In this document: positions 18,689 through 26,369 of the stretch, piece by piece | How positions within the stretch are numbered: the stretch's first letter is position 1 | Layout of the letters: each line of letters opens with the position of its first letter | NCBI RefSeq assembly: GCF_012027635.1 | Contig: NZ_SNUS01000001.1 | Coordinates: 1,054,001 to 1,118,000, forward strand | DNA length: 64,000 nt | Reading direction: 5' to 3' | Source of the DNA: Thermococcus sp. 21S9 | Lineage (GTDB): Archaea; Methanobacteriota_B; Thermococci; Thermococcales; Thermococcaceae | Made by a program: the position numbers and the translations under genes | The notes under the pieces: model-generated | The model's database searches: none | The model's input: the letters and a program-made list of their open reading frames with translations, nothing else | What the model was told of the DNA's origin: nothing

Positions 18689-19653
18689 GAAAACTCCTTG
18701 TCCTCTTTGCCTTCTTTTCCCTCCTCTTATTCCTCTCTTACTTTTACCTTCCGAGCGAGAACATGAGTGAACTCTATCAAAAAATCCCAGAGCAAGTCAG
18801 GGGAAATTCTGAGCTAATAGCCGCTTACTACTCATCACAAACAGGCTTTGATGGCTTCAGAGAATACCAATTCGCGTTTTATAATCCAAAAGAGAGAACA
18901 ATCAGCATTTACACTTTCAAAATTTCCAAACTCCTGAAAATCTGGCCGAGGATGAAAAAAACCACAATAACCTGCAAAACTCAGCTCAATTACTCCGTAC
19001 TGGCCACCAGCCCAGAAAAACTCAAAAACTTCGAAAACTGCGACAATTGTAGAGTCCTCCTCTACAAGGGCAGGATTTACAAGAATGAGGAAATTGAGGG
19101 CATTTACCCATCAATTGATGACGTGATAAAAGATAAGGAAAACACAACTTACCTTGAACTTGCTGTTCTTAAGGACGCTGAGATATCAATGGGAGCACTG
19201 GAAATACTCTCTGGAGATACAGTAAGATACTCCGCACCATCCGAGTATTTAGGTTTTATCCACCTGCCAAGCACGATGGAGGATCCAAAGAGGGGGATTG
19301 TACTTGAACTTACACCTCTCGGCAACCAGACTGCAAGGAGAACCATTCATTACCCGGGCGGCATTGTACTCACTGATACAATTGGGTTTAAATTCTTCTC
19401 AAACGAAACATGGACTTTAAAAGAAGTACCTTGGAACTATACCACCAAGAAACTCGAATCCGAAATCCTCAAAAAAGAAATGAAAGAAAGCCTGAGATTC
19501 AACTTGGCGATCTTCAAATACAACGGAAAACTCGAAGTGTTCTCCGACTGGATCAATGCCAAAAGAAAAATCCAGATGTACTGGAGGATCTATCCACCTG
19601 GAGAAATCGAAAAAATGTACTATCACAGTATTCTTGGCTACTACTGCGGCTAA
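18685..19653 (+). CDS. Membrane-anchored extracellular protein coupled to the secreted peptidase
   Basis: The 322-residue protein has an N-terminal hydrophobic helix (MRKLLVLFAFFSLLLFLSYF), which could be an uncleaved anchor or signal, and a large polar domain with several cysteines (TCK, NCDNC, YYCG at the very end) and potential N-glycosylation sites. No known domain was recognised. Its ATG overlaps the stop of the giant metallopeptidase gene (ATGA), so the two are translated together and probably work together. A C-terminally truncated second copy follows 12 bp later. Base composition is AT-richer than in the flanking core genes. Confidence 0.75.
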   Translation: MRKLLVLFAFFSLLLFLSYFYLPSENMSELYQKIPEQVRGNSELIAAYYSSQTGFDGFREYQFAFYNPKERTISIYTFKISKLLKIWPRMKKTTITCKTQLNYSVLATSPEKLKNFENCDNCRVLLYKGRIYKNEEIEGIYPSIDDVIKDKENTTYLELAVLKDAEISMGALEILSGDTVRYSAPSEYLGFIHLPSTMEDPKRGIVLELTPLGNQTARRTIHYPGGIVLTDTIGFKFFSNETWTLKEVPWNYTTKKLESEILKKEMKESLRFNLAIFKYNGKLEVFSDWINAKRKIQMYWRIYPPGEIEKMYYHSILGYYCG

Positions 19654-19665
19654 GGAGGAAGAAAA

Positions 19666-19833
19666 ATGAGAACTCTGGCGATCTTTGGCATCTTTTTAAT
19701 TTTCCTTTCCTTCTTCGCCTACAACTTTTACACTTACCATCAGCTCTCCTTGGCGGAAGGAGCTTACAAGTTAGCAGGGGTTCCCAACAGTGAGAGGCTC
19801 ATTGCGGTCTACCACGATGCTAGTCTAAGTTAA
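19666..19833 (+). pseudogene. Truncated second copy of the membrane-anchored partner protein
   Basis: A 55-codon frame behind a strong AAGGAGGAAG site. Its product starts MRTLAIFGIFLIFLSFFAYN and ends VPNSERLIAVYHDASLS. It aligns from end to end with the first 50 or so residues of the preceding gene (MRKLLVLFAFF..., VRGNSELIAAYYSS), then stops at TAA 19831-19833, exactly where the convergent gene begins. It is therefore a tandem paralog that lost its 3' end. The small product might still be made as a membrane peptide. Confidence 0.7.
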
Positions 19834-20117
19834 TAAACGTGGCTCTCGCTCTCCCTGAGGAGTTCGAGCATTTGGAGGAGCTTCTCAACCTCTTCCCTCG
19901 GGTAATGCTCCTCGACGTCGCTCTCAGGGTCGAGTTTCTCAAGCTCCGCCCTGAGCTTTTCCAAATCTTCTAAGTCCTCCTGAATCTCAACGGCCCTCTG
20001 CGCGAATTCATAGCTCGTGTATGGGCTCTCAAAAATCCTTTGCTGGTTTGTCACGAGAGCTATCCTGAGGTGGCCTATCGTTTCCTCCAAAAGCTCGAGA
20101 AGTTCCTTGACCTTCAT
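19830..20117 (-). CDS. Small coiled-coil protein
   Basis: The 95-residue, Glu/Leu-rich protein is predicted to be almost wholly helical (KELLELLEETIGHLRIALV, then QEDLEDLEKLRAELEKL and EVEKLLQMLELLRES). The family is not recognised. Its stop codon shares bases with the stop of the truncated paralog on the other strand. The ATG lies after an AT-rich segment TATATACCGTGACG near 20126-20142 (minus strand), a likely promoter. Confidence 0.65.
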   Translation of the reverse strand: MKVKELLELLEETIGHLRIALVTNQQRIFESPYTSYEFAQRAVEIQEDLEDLEKLRAELEKLDPESDVEEHYPREEVEKLLQMLELLRESESHVY

Positions 20118-20232
20118 GAATCTTCCTCTACGTCACGGTATATAAGCATTGATTCGAAAATCTTTCGAAATCCCTGCCTGGCTGGTGAAGGCAGAGTTTT
20201 AACCTCCCGTGTCAATCCACTACGGTGGTGAC

Positions 20233-22140
20233 ATGGAGGCGGTTAAGACTTACCCTTCTGATTCAGCCGATGTGAAGGGTGAAAGGCGTGAGAGGAAACT
20301 TCTCATGGGAAACGAGGCGATTGCCTACGGCGCCCTTGAAAGCGGTGTCGTTTTCGCCACAGGTTACCCCGGAACGCCTTCAACCGAGGTCATTGAGACG
20401 ATAGCGAGGCTCAAGCCAGAAGTTTTTGCCGAGTGGGCGCCCAACGAGAAGGTTGCCCTTGAGGAAGCCGCGGGAGTGGCCTATACTGGCTTGAGGGCGC
20501 TCGTGACCATGAAGTGCGTCGGTCTGAACGTTGCCGCGGACCCGCTTATGAGCCTCGCTTACTCCGGTGTCGAAGGCGGTCTTGTAATCCTCGTGGCGGA
20601 CGACCCAGGACCGCACACCTCTCAAACGGAACAGGACGACCGCTACTACGGCAAGCTCTCGCTCCTGCCCGTCCTCGAACCTGCCGACCCGCAAGAGGCC
20701 CATGACCTGATTAAGTACGCCTACGAGCTGAGCGAGCGCTATAAGGTCCCCGTCATCTTCAGGACAACGACCAGGGTTAACCACACGACGGCCGACGTGG
20801 AGGTCGGCGAGTTCATCGAGCTCGATAGAGAGCCCGTATTCAAGAAGGACATCGAGCGCTATGTTAGAGCGAGCATGGAGGGCAACAGGAAGAGGCACAG
20901 GTGGCTCAACGAGACCCTGGCGAAGATTGAGGAGGAGTTCAACTCGATGCCCTTCAACTGGGTCGAGGGGAACGGTAAAATCGGAATAATCGTCGAGGGC
21001 GCGCCCTACAACTACGTGAAGGAGGTTCTTCCGAAAATCGGGGAGGACTTCAAGGTCCTCAAGCTCTCAACGCCCCACCCGCTCCCGAGGAAGCTCGTCG
21101 TTGATTTCCTCAAAACCGTTGATTTCGCGATTGTAATCGAGGATGGCGCGCCGTTCCTTGAGGAGGAGGTCAAGATAGTCGCCTACGAGGCCGGCTTGAA
21201 CGTTCCAATTTACGGCAAGAGAACTGGTCACCTGCTCCTCGAGGGCGAGCTCACCCCGAGCCTCGTCAGAAACGCCCTCCTCAGGCTAATCGGCGAGAGC
21301 GAGGAAACCTACGAGAAGCCGGAGGAGGTAAAGCTCGCTGAAAGCCTCGCCCCGAAGAGACCGCCGGTAATGTGCCCCGGCTGTCCTCACCGCGGTTCAT
21401 ACAGGGCCGCTTTAGATGCTCTCCGCGACCTCAAGCTCGGTCGCTATTCCGTCCCGATACACGGCGACATAGGCTGTTACGCCCTATCGCTCCTCCCACC
21501 GCTCGAGGCCATCTGGACTGAATACGTCATGGGCGCGAGCATCAGCTTAGCGAACGGCCAGAGCGTCGTCATGGACAAGAAGATAATCGCGACAATCGGT
21601 GACTCAACGTTCTTCCACAACGGAATTCAGCCCCTCGTTGATGCCGTCTACAAGAACCTGAACGTTCTGGTGATGATACTCGACAACAGGACGACTGCAA
21701 TGACCGGCCACCAGCCTCACCCGGGAACAGGTGGAAGTGAAACCGGCAGGAAGTTCAACGAGATTGACATCGAGGCCCTCGTCAAGGCTCTCGGAGTGAA
21801 GTACGTCAAGACCGTTGACCCATACGACCTCAAGGCCACGAGGGAGGCAATAAAGGAGGCCATGCAGGTTGAGGGGCCGGCAGTGATAATAGCGAAGCGC
21901 GAGTGTGTCATTCCCGTCATAAGGCGCGGTGAGATAGGCGAGATTCCGCTCGTCGTCGAGGACAAGTGTACAGGCTGTAAGGCGTGCATACTCCTGACAG
22001 GCTGTCCGGCGCTCGTTTACGACCCGGAGACCAACAAGGTGCGCATAGACAGCCTGCTCTGTACGGGCTGTGGCGTCTGCAACCAGACGTGCCCGTTCGA
22101 CGCGATAAAGTTCCCGAGCGAGCTGGAGAAGGGGGCTTAG
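20233..22140 (+). CDS. iorA: Indolepyruvate:ferredoxin oxidoreductase alpha subunit
   Basis: The 635-residue protein has the pyruvate:ferredoxin-oxidoreductase-like domain near the N-terminus (GYPGTPSTEVIE), a TPP-binding domain (GDSTFFHNGIQPLVDAV, then LDNRTTAMTGHQPHPG) and two C-terminal 4Fe-4S clusters (CTGCKACILLTGCP and CTGCGVCNQTCP). It oxidatively decarboxylates aryl pyruvates from aromatic amino acids to aryl-acetyl-CoA, reducing ferredoxin. ATG 20233 follows CGGTGGTGAC; a GTG at 20209 is less likely. The beta subunit gene iorB, usually next to it, is not on either side. A perfect hairpin spans the stop codon (22129-22147). Confidence 0.96.
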   Translation: MEAVKTYPSDSADVKGERRERKLLMGNEAIAYGALESGVVFATGYPGTPSTEVIETIARLKPEVFAEWAPNEKVALEEAAGVAYTGLRALVTMKCVGLNVAADPLMSLAYSGVEGGLVILVADDPGPHTSQTEQDDRYYGKLSLLPVLEPADPQEAHDLIKYAYELSERYKVPVIFRTTTRVNHTTADVEVGEFIELDREPVFKKDIERYVRASMEGNRKRHRWLNETLAKIEEEFNSMPFNWVEGNGKIGIIVEGAPYNYVKEVLPKIGEDFKVLKLSTPHPLPRKLVVDFLKTVDFAIVIEDGAPFLEEEVKIVAYEAGLNVPIYGKRTGHLLLEGELTPSLVRNALLRLIGESEETYEKPEEVKLAESLAPKRPPVMCPGCPHRGSYRAALDALRDLKLGRYSVPIHGDIGCYALSLLPPLEAIWTEYVMGASISLANGQSVVMDKKIIATIGDSTFFHNGIQPLVDAVYKNLNVLVMILDNRTTAMTGHQPHPGTGGSETGRKFNEIDIEALVKALGVKYVKTVDPYDLKATREAIKEAMQVEGPAVIIAKRECVIPVIRRGEIGEIPLVVEDKCTGCKACILLTGCPALVYDPETNKVRIDSLLCTGCGVCNQTCPFDAIKFPSELEKGA

Positions 22141-22147
22141 CCCCCTT
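22129..22147. terminator. Perfect hairpin across the two convergent stop codons
   Basis: AAGGGGGC, loop TTA, GCCCCCTT: an 8-bp perfect inverted repeat that holds the iorA stop (22138-22140) in its loop region and the stop of the convergent gene at 22146-22148. The same arms with a different loop (AGA) occur at 60441-60459. It probably acts as a two-way terminator or a 3'-end stabiliser. Confidence 0.55.
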
Positions 22148-22829
22148 ACTCCCTCCAAACCTCAAGAACCATGAAGCGCCTCACGAGCGGGTTCGGATAC
22201 AGCTCCCAGCCGATTCCCTCTGTTTCCGCTTCAATTTCCCCGAAGAGACCGCCCTCGCGCGGGTCGAGGCTTTCCCCGTAGATTTTTCCGGGCCTTATCT
22301 CGACCTTCATGTAGCGCGGGAGGCCGACGATGGCTTTCCCTTCCTTCCTCGCGTACTCGATGGCCCACTTCGCCGTGTACAGGCCAGCGTAGATTTCCGC
22401 TATCCTAACGGGGACGCTCGACTTGCCGATGGCTATTATCTCTATCCCCGTCTCCTCCCAGAACTTCTTCGCCAGTGGCTGGAGGTCCTTCGCGAGGTCT
22501 TTCCACACCTCCTTCCCGCGGTCGGTTATCGTTAAAGCGTCAATGGTCGGCTCGTCGAGCTTTCTCACCTCTATCCCGCCGATGGTCGAGTCGAGGTGGA
22601 TGACATCCGGCTTGACATCCCTCGCAAGCTCCACCGCGAGGAAAGCCTCGTCCCGGATGGCCTGCCTCCCGCTCATGTCGTAGTCGAAGGGGTTGGCGTA
22701 GCGAACCCTGCTGAGCGTCGCGGTTCTGTAGGGCTTCTCAACCAGTACTGCCGCCGTTGCAATGAGTCCTATCGGCTCGTAGTCCTCCGTTAGTAGGGCC
22801 CCACCCGTGTCGGCTGAAACAATCCTCAT
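22146..22829 (-). CDS. Conserved archaeal protein, possibly DUF4152 family
   Basis: The 227-residue protein starts MRIVSADTGGALLTEDYEP, with an acidic residue in an early beta strand and further acidic positions (VIHLDSTIGGIEVRKLD). This recalls an RNase H-like fold, though that is a tentative reading. Similar proteins are annotated as DUF4152 in Thermococcales; this is from memory. The ATG follows GGTGATTGCC. It is convergent with iorA, the stops being 6 bp apart. Confidence 0.7.
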   Translation of the reverse strand: MRIVSADTGGALLTEDYEPIGLIATAAVLVEKPYRTATLSRVRYANPFDYDMSGRQAIRDEAFLAVELARDVKPDVIHLDSTIGGIEVRKLDEPTIDALTITDRGKEVWKDLAKDLQPLAKKFWEETGIEIIAIGKSSVPVRIAEIYAGLYTAKWAIEYARKEGKAIVGLPRYMKVEIRPGKIYGESLDPREGGLFGEIEAETEGIGWELYPNPLVRRFMVLEVWRE

Positions 22830-22893
22830 GGCAATCACCGTTAACGACCAATTACCGATATACTCCTGAGTTCAAATACCTATGGTGAGACCG

Positions 22894-23268
22894 ATGGATG
22901 GGACAGTTTATGAAGCTTTGGGGAAGTACGTTGACAGCTTATCCAACTCCCTGTACCTTGGGGCGACCCGGGGCAGGGTTTACCTTGAGGGTGAACCTGT
23001 AACCCCGGAGGATGTAAGGCTTTCGCTGTTTTTCTCAGGAAAATCAATAGAGATAAGCTCCCTGTGGGGAAGGAAAAAGCACGGAGCGCTCTACTTGAGG
23101 GGCTCTCCAAAGGTTCGCTTCCGTTCCGGGAGGATTGAGTTGCTCTTCCTGACGAGAATGGGCCACGTCCTCGTGAGACTTAGGGCGGGCAGGGGCTTTG
23201 CAAAAGTCCTTGCGAACACTGCCTCCCAGTGTAGCGGGGGCATTGGCTCGCTCTGGGTCAGAGGCTGA
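22894..23268 (+). CDS. Hypothetical protein, 124 residues
   Basis: The product begins MDGTVYEALGKYVDSLSNSL and is basic and beta-rich, with no membrane segment and no recognised motif. ATG 22894 was chosen because GGTGA lies 5 nt upstream; ATG 22882 would add four residues. It is divergent from the preceding gene, with an AT-rich promoter region in between, and convergent with the next gene, 6 bp away. Confidence 0.65.
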   Translation: MDGTVYEALGKYVDSLSNSLYLGATRGRVYLEGEPVTPEDVRLSLFFSGKSIEISSLWGRKKHGALYLRGSPKVRFRSGRIELLFLTRMGHVLVRLRAGRGFAKVLANTASQCSGGIGSLWVRG

Positions 23269-23274
23269 GTCTCG

Positions 23275-23592
23275 TCACCGCTCGGAACTCGGCAAACTCA
23301 TCATCCCCTTCAGTTCTTCCAGCTCTTCCCTTAAAGCTCTTGCCGTTTCCTTGCTTCCCGTCAGGGATGAATACTTTCTCAGGGCCTCCTCAAGCTTAGG
23401 CCATTTTCCAAGGAAACCGCTGAGCCTCTCGGCCGGAACGAGCATTCCGGTTTCCCTGTAAACCACCAGTGCGCCGAGCGTTTTCAGGGCGTCGAGAAGG
23501 GCCTCGAAGGCCTCGCCGTATCGGCCCTCTTCAATCAGCCTATCGCCTCTCTCAAGGTATGAGGTGAACCTCTCAACCAGTGCCTCTTCCAT
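23275..23592 (-). CDS. Small helical protein, HEPN- or TPR-like
   Basis: The 105-residue protein is all-helical in appearance: ERFTSYLERGDRLIEEGRYG followed by EAFEALLDALKTLGALVVY. This resembles a TPR- or HEPN-type helical bundle that binds partners. No catalytic R-x4-6-H HEPN motif is seen. The ATG follows GGTGGTCGT. Its 5' end is near the start of the divergent permease gene. Confidence 0.6.
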   Translation of the reverse strand: MEEALVERFTSYLERGDRLIEEGRYGEAFEALLDALKTLGALVVYRETGMLVPAERLSGFLGKWPKLEEALRKYSSLTGSKETARALREELEELKGMMSLPSSER

Positions 23593-23639
23593 ACGACCAC
23601 CGGCGGGTTTTTATAGGACTCCCTAATAAAAGTTCTGAG

Positions 23640-24677
23640 ATGAAGGCCGAGGAACTCGTCTGGGGCGCGGTTATAGCAATCATCCTCTACGTAACCTGGA
23701 GGGTAGTGCATCCCCTCGTGACGCCCATATTCTTCGGGTTCGTTCTGGCCTATGCATCATACCCGATTCAGCGCAGGCTCTCAGTGAGGCTCGGAAGGAA
23801 GCGCTCCGCCCTCGTGATAAGCCTTTCAATGCTCGTCTTTGGCGGAGCACTGACACTGGAACTCCTCCTCGTCTCTGTTCAGGTTCTCATGTCCTTTTAC
23901 GAGGGCATCGTGAACGTCTTCAACTGGCTTCTGACCCTTCCGCTACCCTCGGACGTCCTCAACTTCCTCCAGCACTTCCAGGACCAGGTGGTCCCTAGGA
24001 TAGCCGATTACCTCTCAAGGCAGGCGTTCTCCCTGCCCTCCTACCTCCTCCAGCTCTTCGTGTTCTTCTTCACCTACTACTACGCCCTCGCCTACGGGGA
24101 GGAAATCCGGGCCCAGATATACGCCCTTCTGCCCGAGAAAAACCGCGAACTCGGCGAGGAAATCCTGCGGAGCGTGAACAAAACCCTCTCCGCCCTCGTT
24201 AGGGCATGGCTCCTCCTCAACGTGGCCAAGGGAATCCTGATGACAATCGGCTTCATAATCTTCCGCGTTTCAGACCTCTACACGGCCATAGTCGCCGGTT
24301 TCCTGACGTTCGCCTTTTCCTTCGTCCCCCTCTTCGAGGGCTGGATGATTTGGCTCGCGGCGGCGATATACTTTGCGGTCAAAGGCGCTTATCTACACGC
24401 CCTCGGAATAGCTCTCTACGGATTCATTCTCGTCTCCCCGATGCCCGACTACACGATAAGGCCCATGCTTGTGGCGAGAGACACGGAGCTCGACGAGACC
24501 CTCGTGTTCATAGGTATGATTGGAGGAACCTGGGCGATGGGGCTGAAGGGCCTTATAATAGGACCAATCGTGTTAAACCTGCTCCTCGTCCTCCTAAAAG
24601 AATGGAAAAGGCTCACAGAATCTTCACGCCGGCCTTCTCAAGCTCCTCAAGAGCTTTCTTCTCGTCCTCCGGGTTGA
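23640..24677 (+). CDS. AI-2E family membrane transporter
   Basis: The 345-residue protein has the AI-2E transporter layout: two N-terminal helices (ELVWGAVIAIILYVTWRVV, PLVTPIFFGFVLAYASYPI), a basic cytoplasmic stretch, two further helices, and a C-terminal group of four with the family's late motif (GLKGLIIGPIVLNLLLVLL). Members export small molecules or act as Na+/H+ antiporters; substrate unknown here. A TATA-like TTTTTATAGG at about 23608-23617 places transcription near ATG 23640, so the mRNA is probably leaderless. Its last 65 bp overlap the convergent nicotinamidase gene. Confidence 0.85.
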   Translation: MKAEELVWGAVIAIILYVTWRVVHPLVTPIFFGFVLAYASYPIQRRLSVRLGRKRSALVISLSMLVFGGALTLELLLVSVQVLMSFYEGIVNVFNWLLTLPLPSDVLNFLQHFQDQVVPRIADYLSRQAFSLPSYLLQLFVFFFTYYYALAYGEEIRAQIYALLPEKNRELGEEILRSVNKTLSALVRAWLLLNVAKGILMTIGFIIFRVSDLYTAIVAGFLTFAFSFVPLFEGWMIWLAAAIYFAVKGAYLHALGIALYGFILVSPMPDYTIRPMLVARDTELDETLVFIGMIGGTWAMGLKGLIIGPIVLNLLLVLLKEWKRLTESSRRPSQAPQELSSRPPG

Positions 24678-25149
24678 TGCCCTTTACCGCGTCGCTCAGG
24701 AGATAGACCTCGAAGCCGTGTTTGAGGGCGTCTAAGGCCGTTGCCTTTACGCAGTACTCCGTCGCAACACCGCAGACGTAAACCCTCTTAACGCCCTTCT
24801 CCCTGAGTATCTCTGCCAGGTTCGTCCCCTCGAAGCCGGAGTAGGCTTCCTTGTCTGGCTCGGTGGCCTTGGAGATTATCACCGCGTCCTCTGGCAACTC
24901 GACGACGAACTCCGCCCCCTCGGTTCCCTGAACGCAGTGCTTCGGCCAGGGGCCTCCCTGTTCCTTGAAGCTGATGTGGTTTTCCGGGTGCCAGTCGCGC
25001 GTCGCCACTATCAGCGCTCCCTTCTCCTTGAACTTCCTGATGTACTCGTTGACCTTCGGGATTATCCTGTCGCCGTCGGGAACCGGCAACGCTCCGCCGG
25101 GCATGAAATCCCTTTGCATGTCCACTACGATGAGGGCCTCCTCGGGCAT
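24613..25149 (-). CDS. pncA: Nicotinamidase
   Basis: The 178-residue protein shows the isochorismatase-fold nicotinamidase pattern: VVDMQRDFMPGGALPV (catalytic Asp and metal-site region), ATRDWHPENHISF (metal ligands Asp, His, His), PKHCVQGT, and the nucleophile Cys in YVCGVATEYCVKATALDA. It turns nicotinamide into nicotinate for NAD salvage. ATG 25149 follows GGTGAAGCCC with 5-nt spacing. The C-terminal 65 bp overlap the transporter on the other strand. Confidence 0.95.
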   Translation of the reverse strand: MPEEALIVVDMQRDFMPGGALPVPDGDRIIPKVNEYIRKFKEKGALIVATRDWHPENHISFKEQGGPWPKHCVQGTEGAEFVVELPEDAVIISKATEPDKEAYSGFEGTNLAEILREKGVKRVYVCGVATEYCVKATALDALKHGFEVYLLSDAVKGINPEDEKKALEELEKAGVKIL

Positions 25150-25195
25150 GGGCTTCACCAATTACAGAATCGGGGTGGAGGTTAATAAGGGTTAA

Positions 25196-25600
25196 TCAGA
25201 CGTCAATCCTGTCCCTGAACTTCGACATGTCAACGCCCTTCTCAAGACCGAAGAGGTAAGCTAAAATCCGCTCGTCCAGGTTACCGTAACGCTCGCGCAG
25301 TGCCCTTATCCCCTCCATCACCTCGAGCTCCGTCCAGCCGAGGGCCCTCGCTATGTGGACGACCATCTCCCCGAGCAGGTTTTCCGGCTTCTCGGCCTCC
25401 TCCAGGGCCTCAATCCTCGCGTGGAGCTTTCCCTCACGCTCCTCAAGGAGACCCTCCTTAATCCACTCCTCAATCACCGCCTTTGCTTCGCCCACCGAGA
25501 AGCGCCTGAGCCGGAAGCTCAGGATTCCGACCAGCTCACTCCTCGTGAACTCGGTTGAGCCCTTGACCTGGACTGCTTCCTTGAGCGGGTGCATAGGCAT
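25196..25600 (-). CDS. Conserved archaeal helical protein, possibly DUF2240 family
   Basis: The roughly 134-residue protein combines a winged-helix-like N-terminal half (FTRSELVGILSFRLRRFSVG, EAKAVIEEWIKEGLLEEREG) with a helical C-terminal half (GWTELEVMEGIRALRERYGN). This matches the archaeal DUF2240 group as far as I recall; function unknown. Start uncertain: ATG 25600 or 25594, with TATA-like sequences close upstream that suggest a leaderless mRNA. It is divergent from the hotdog protein gene. Confidence 0.65.
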   Translation of the reverse strand: MPMHPLKEAVQVKGSTEFTRSELVGILSFRLRRFSVGEAKAVIEEWIKEGLLEEREGKLHARIEALEEAEKPENLLGEMVVHIARALGWTELEVMEGIRALRERYGNLDERILAYLFGLEKGVDMSKFRDRIDV

Positions 25601-25645
25601 CAAGCTTTTTAGGGTTCCAGGATAGATAAACTTTTGGTGTGGGAA

Positions 25646-26032
25646 ATGGAGCAGAGGACGCATAAACTAACCTCTGAGAGGCTCGTTGGGAGGCCGTTGA
25701 AAATCGAACCCGGAAAAGCTGAGGTCGAGCTTTTAACTACCGAGGAGATGGCGGTTGACGAGTACGGCCTCGTGCACGGTGGTTTTACCTTCGGCCTGGC
25801 CGATTACTCTGCTATGCTCGCCGTTAACGAGCCCACCGTCGTCCTCGGAAAGGCCGAGGTGAAGTTCCTCAAGCCCGTTAAGGCCGGTGAAGGGCTGATA
25901 GCTAAGGCAGAGGTAATCGAAGACCTCGGGCGTAAAAAGATTGTCAAAGCCGAGGTTTTCAATGAGAAAAACGAGAAGGTCTTCGAGGGAACGTTCCACT
26001 GCTACGTCCTTGAAAGGCACGTGCTTGAGTGA
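25646..26032 (+). CDS. Hotdog-fold thioesterase (PaaI/YbgC-like)
   Basis: The 128-residue protein has the hotdog pattern: VDEYGLVHGGFTFGLADYSA (the helix with HGG at the active site) and PVKAGEGLIAKAEVIEDLGRKKIVKAEVFN strands. Members hydrolyse acyl-CoA thioesters or, without a catalytic acid, bind acyl groups as in FapR. ATG 25646 follows GGTGTGGG. The substrate is unknown. Confidence 0.88.
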   Translation: MEQRTHKLTSERLVGRPLKIEPGKAEVELLTTEEMAVDEYGLVHGGFTFGLADYSAMLAVNEPTVVLGKAEVKFLKPVKAGEGLIAKAEVIEDLGRKKIVKAEVFNEKNEKVFEGTFHCYVLERHVLE

Positions 26033-26053
26033 CCCAAAATTTTTTAGGCATAG

Positions 26054-26083
26054 ATATCGCACTTAGATATCGGTGTTCGATAT
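26054..26083 (+). promoter_or_regulatory. Candidate PadR operator overlapping the padR start codon
   Basis: ATATCG-GTGTT-CGATAT at 26067-26083 is a perfect 6-bp inverted repeat with a 5-bp spacer that reaches into ATG 26082. A further ATATCG half site lies at 26054-26059. The position just after the TATA-like TTTTTTAGG (about 26039-26047) suits autorepression of the padR-MFS operon. Confidence 0.6.
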
Positions 26084-26369
26084 GAAGTACCGGGACTTCC
26101 TAACGCTCCACATCCTCCACCACGCGAGGGAAGGAGTTACAGGCAGTTTCATGATGGAAGAACTTAGGAGGCACGGCTACAGACTCAGTCCCGGCACGAT
26201 TTATCCCCTCCTCCATGAGCTCGAGCGAAAGGGCCTTCTCACGAGCAGGGAAGAGGTTCGGAACGGGAGGAGGGTTAGGGTCTACACGATAACAGAAAGA
26301 GGCATTAGGGCTCTTGGAGAGGGGAAAGAGAAGCTGAGGGAACTCTGTGAGGAGCTTCTGGAGGAATGA
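26082..26369 (+). CDS. PadR family transcriptional regulator
   Basis: The 95-residue protein is a compact PadR winged helix: MKYRDFLTLHILHHAREG, the recognition region GYRLSPGTIYPLLHELERKGLL and the wing RRVRVYTITERGIRAL. PadR repressors often control the exporter encoded next to them and release DNA on binding the drug or aromatic compound. Here the MFS gene overlaps by ATGA, and a perfect palindrome covers the start codon. The short C-terminal helix fits the small PadR-s1 class. Confidence 0.92.
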   Translation: MKYRDFLTLHILHHAREGVTGSFMMEELRRHGYRLSPGTIYPLLHELERKGLLTSREEVRNGRRVRVYTITERGIRALGEGKEKLRELCEELLEE

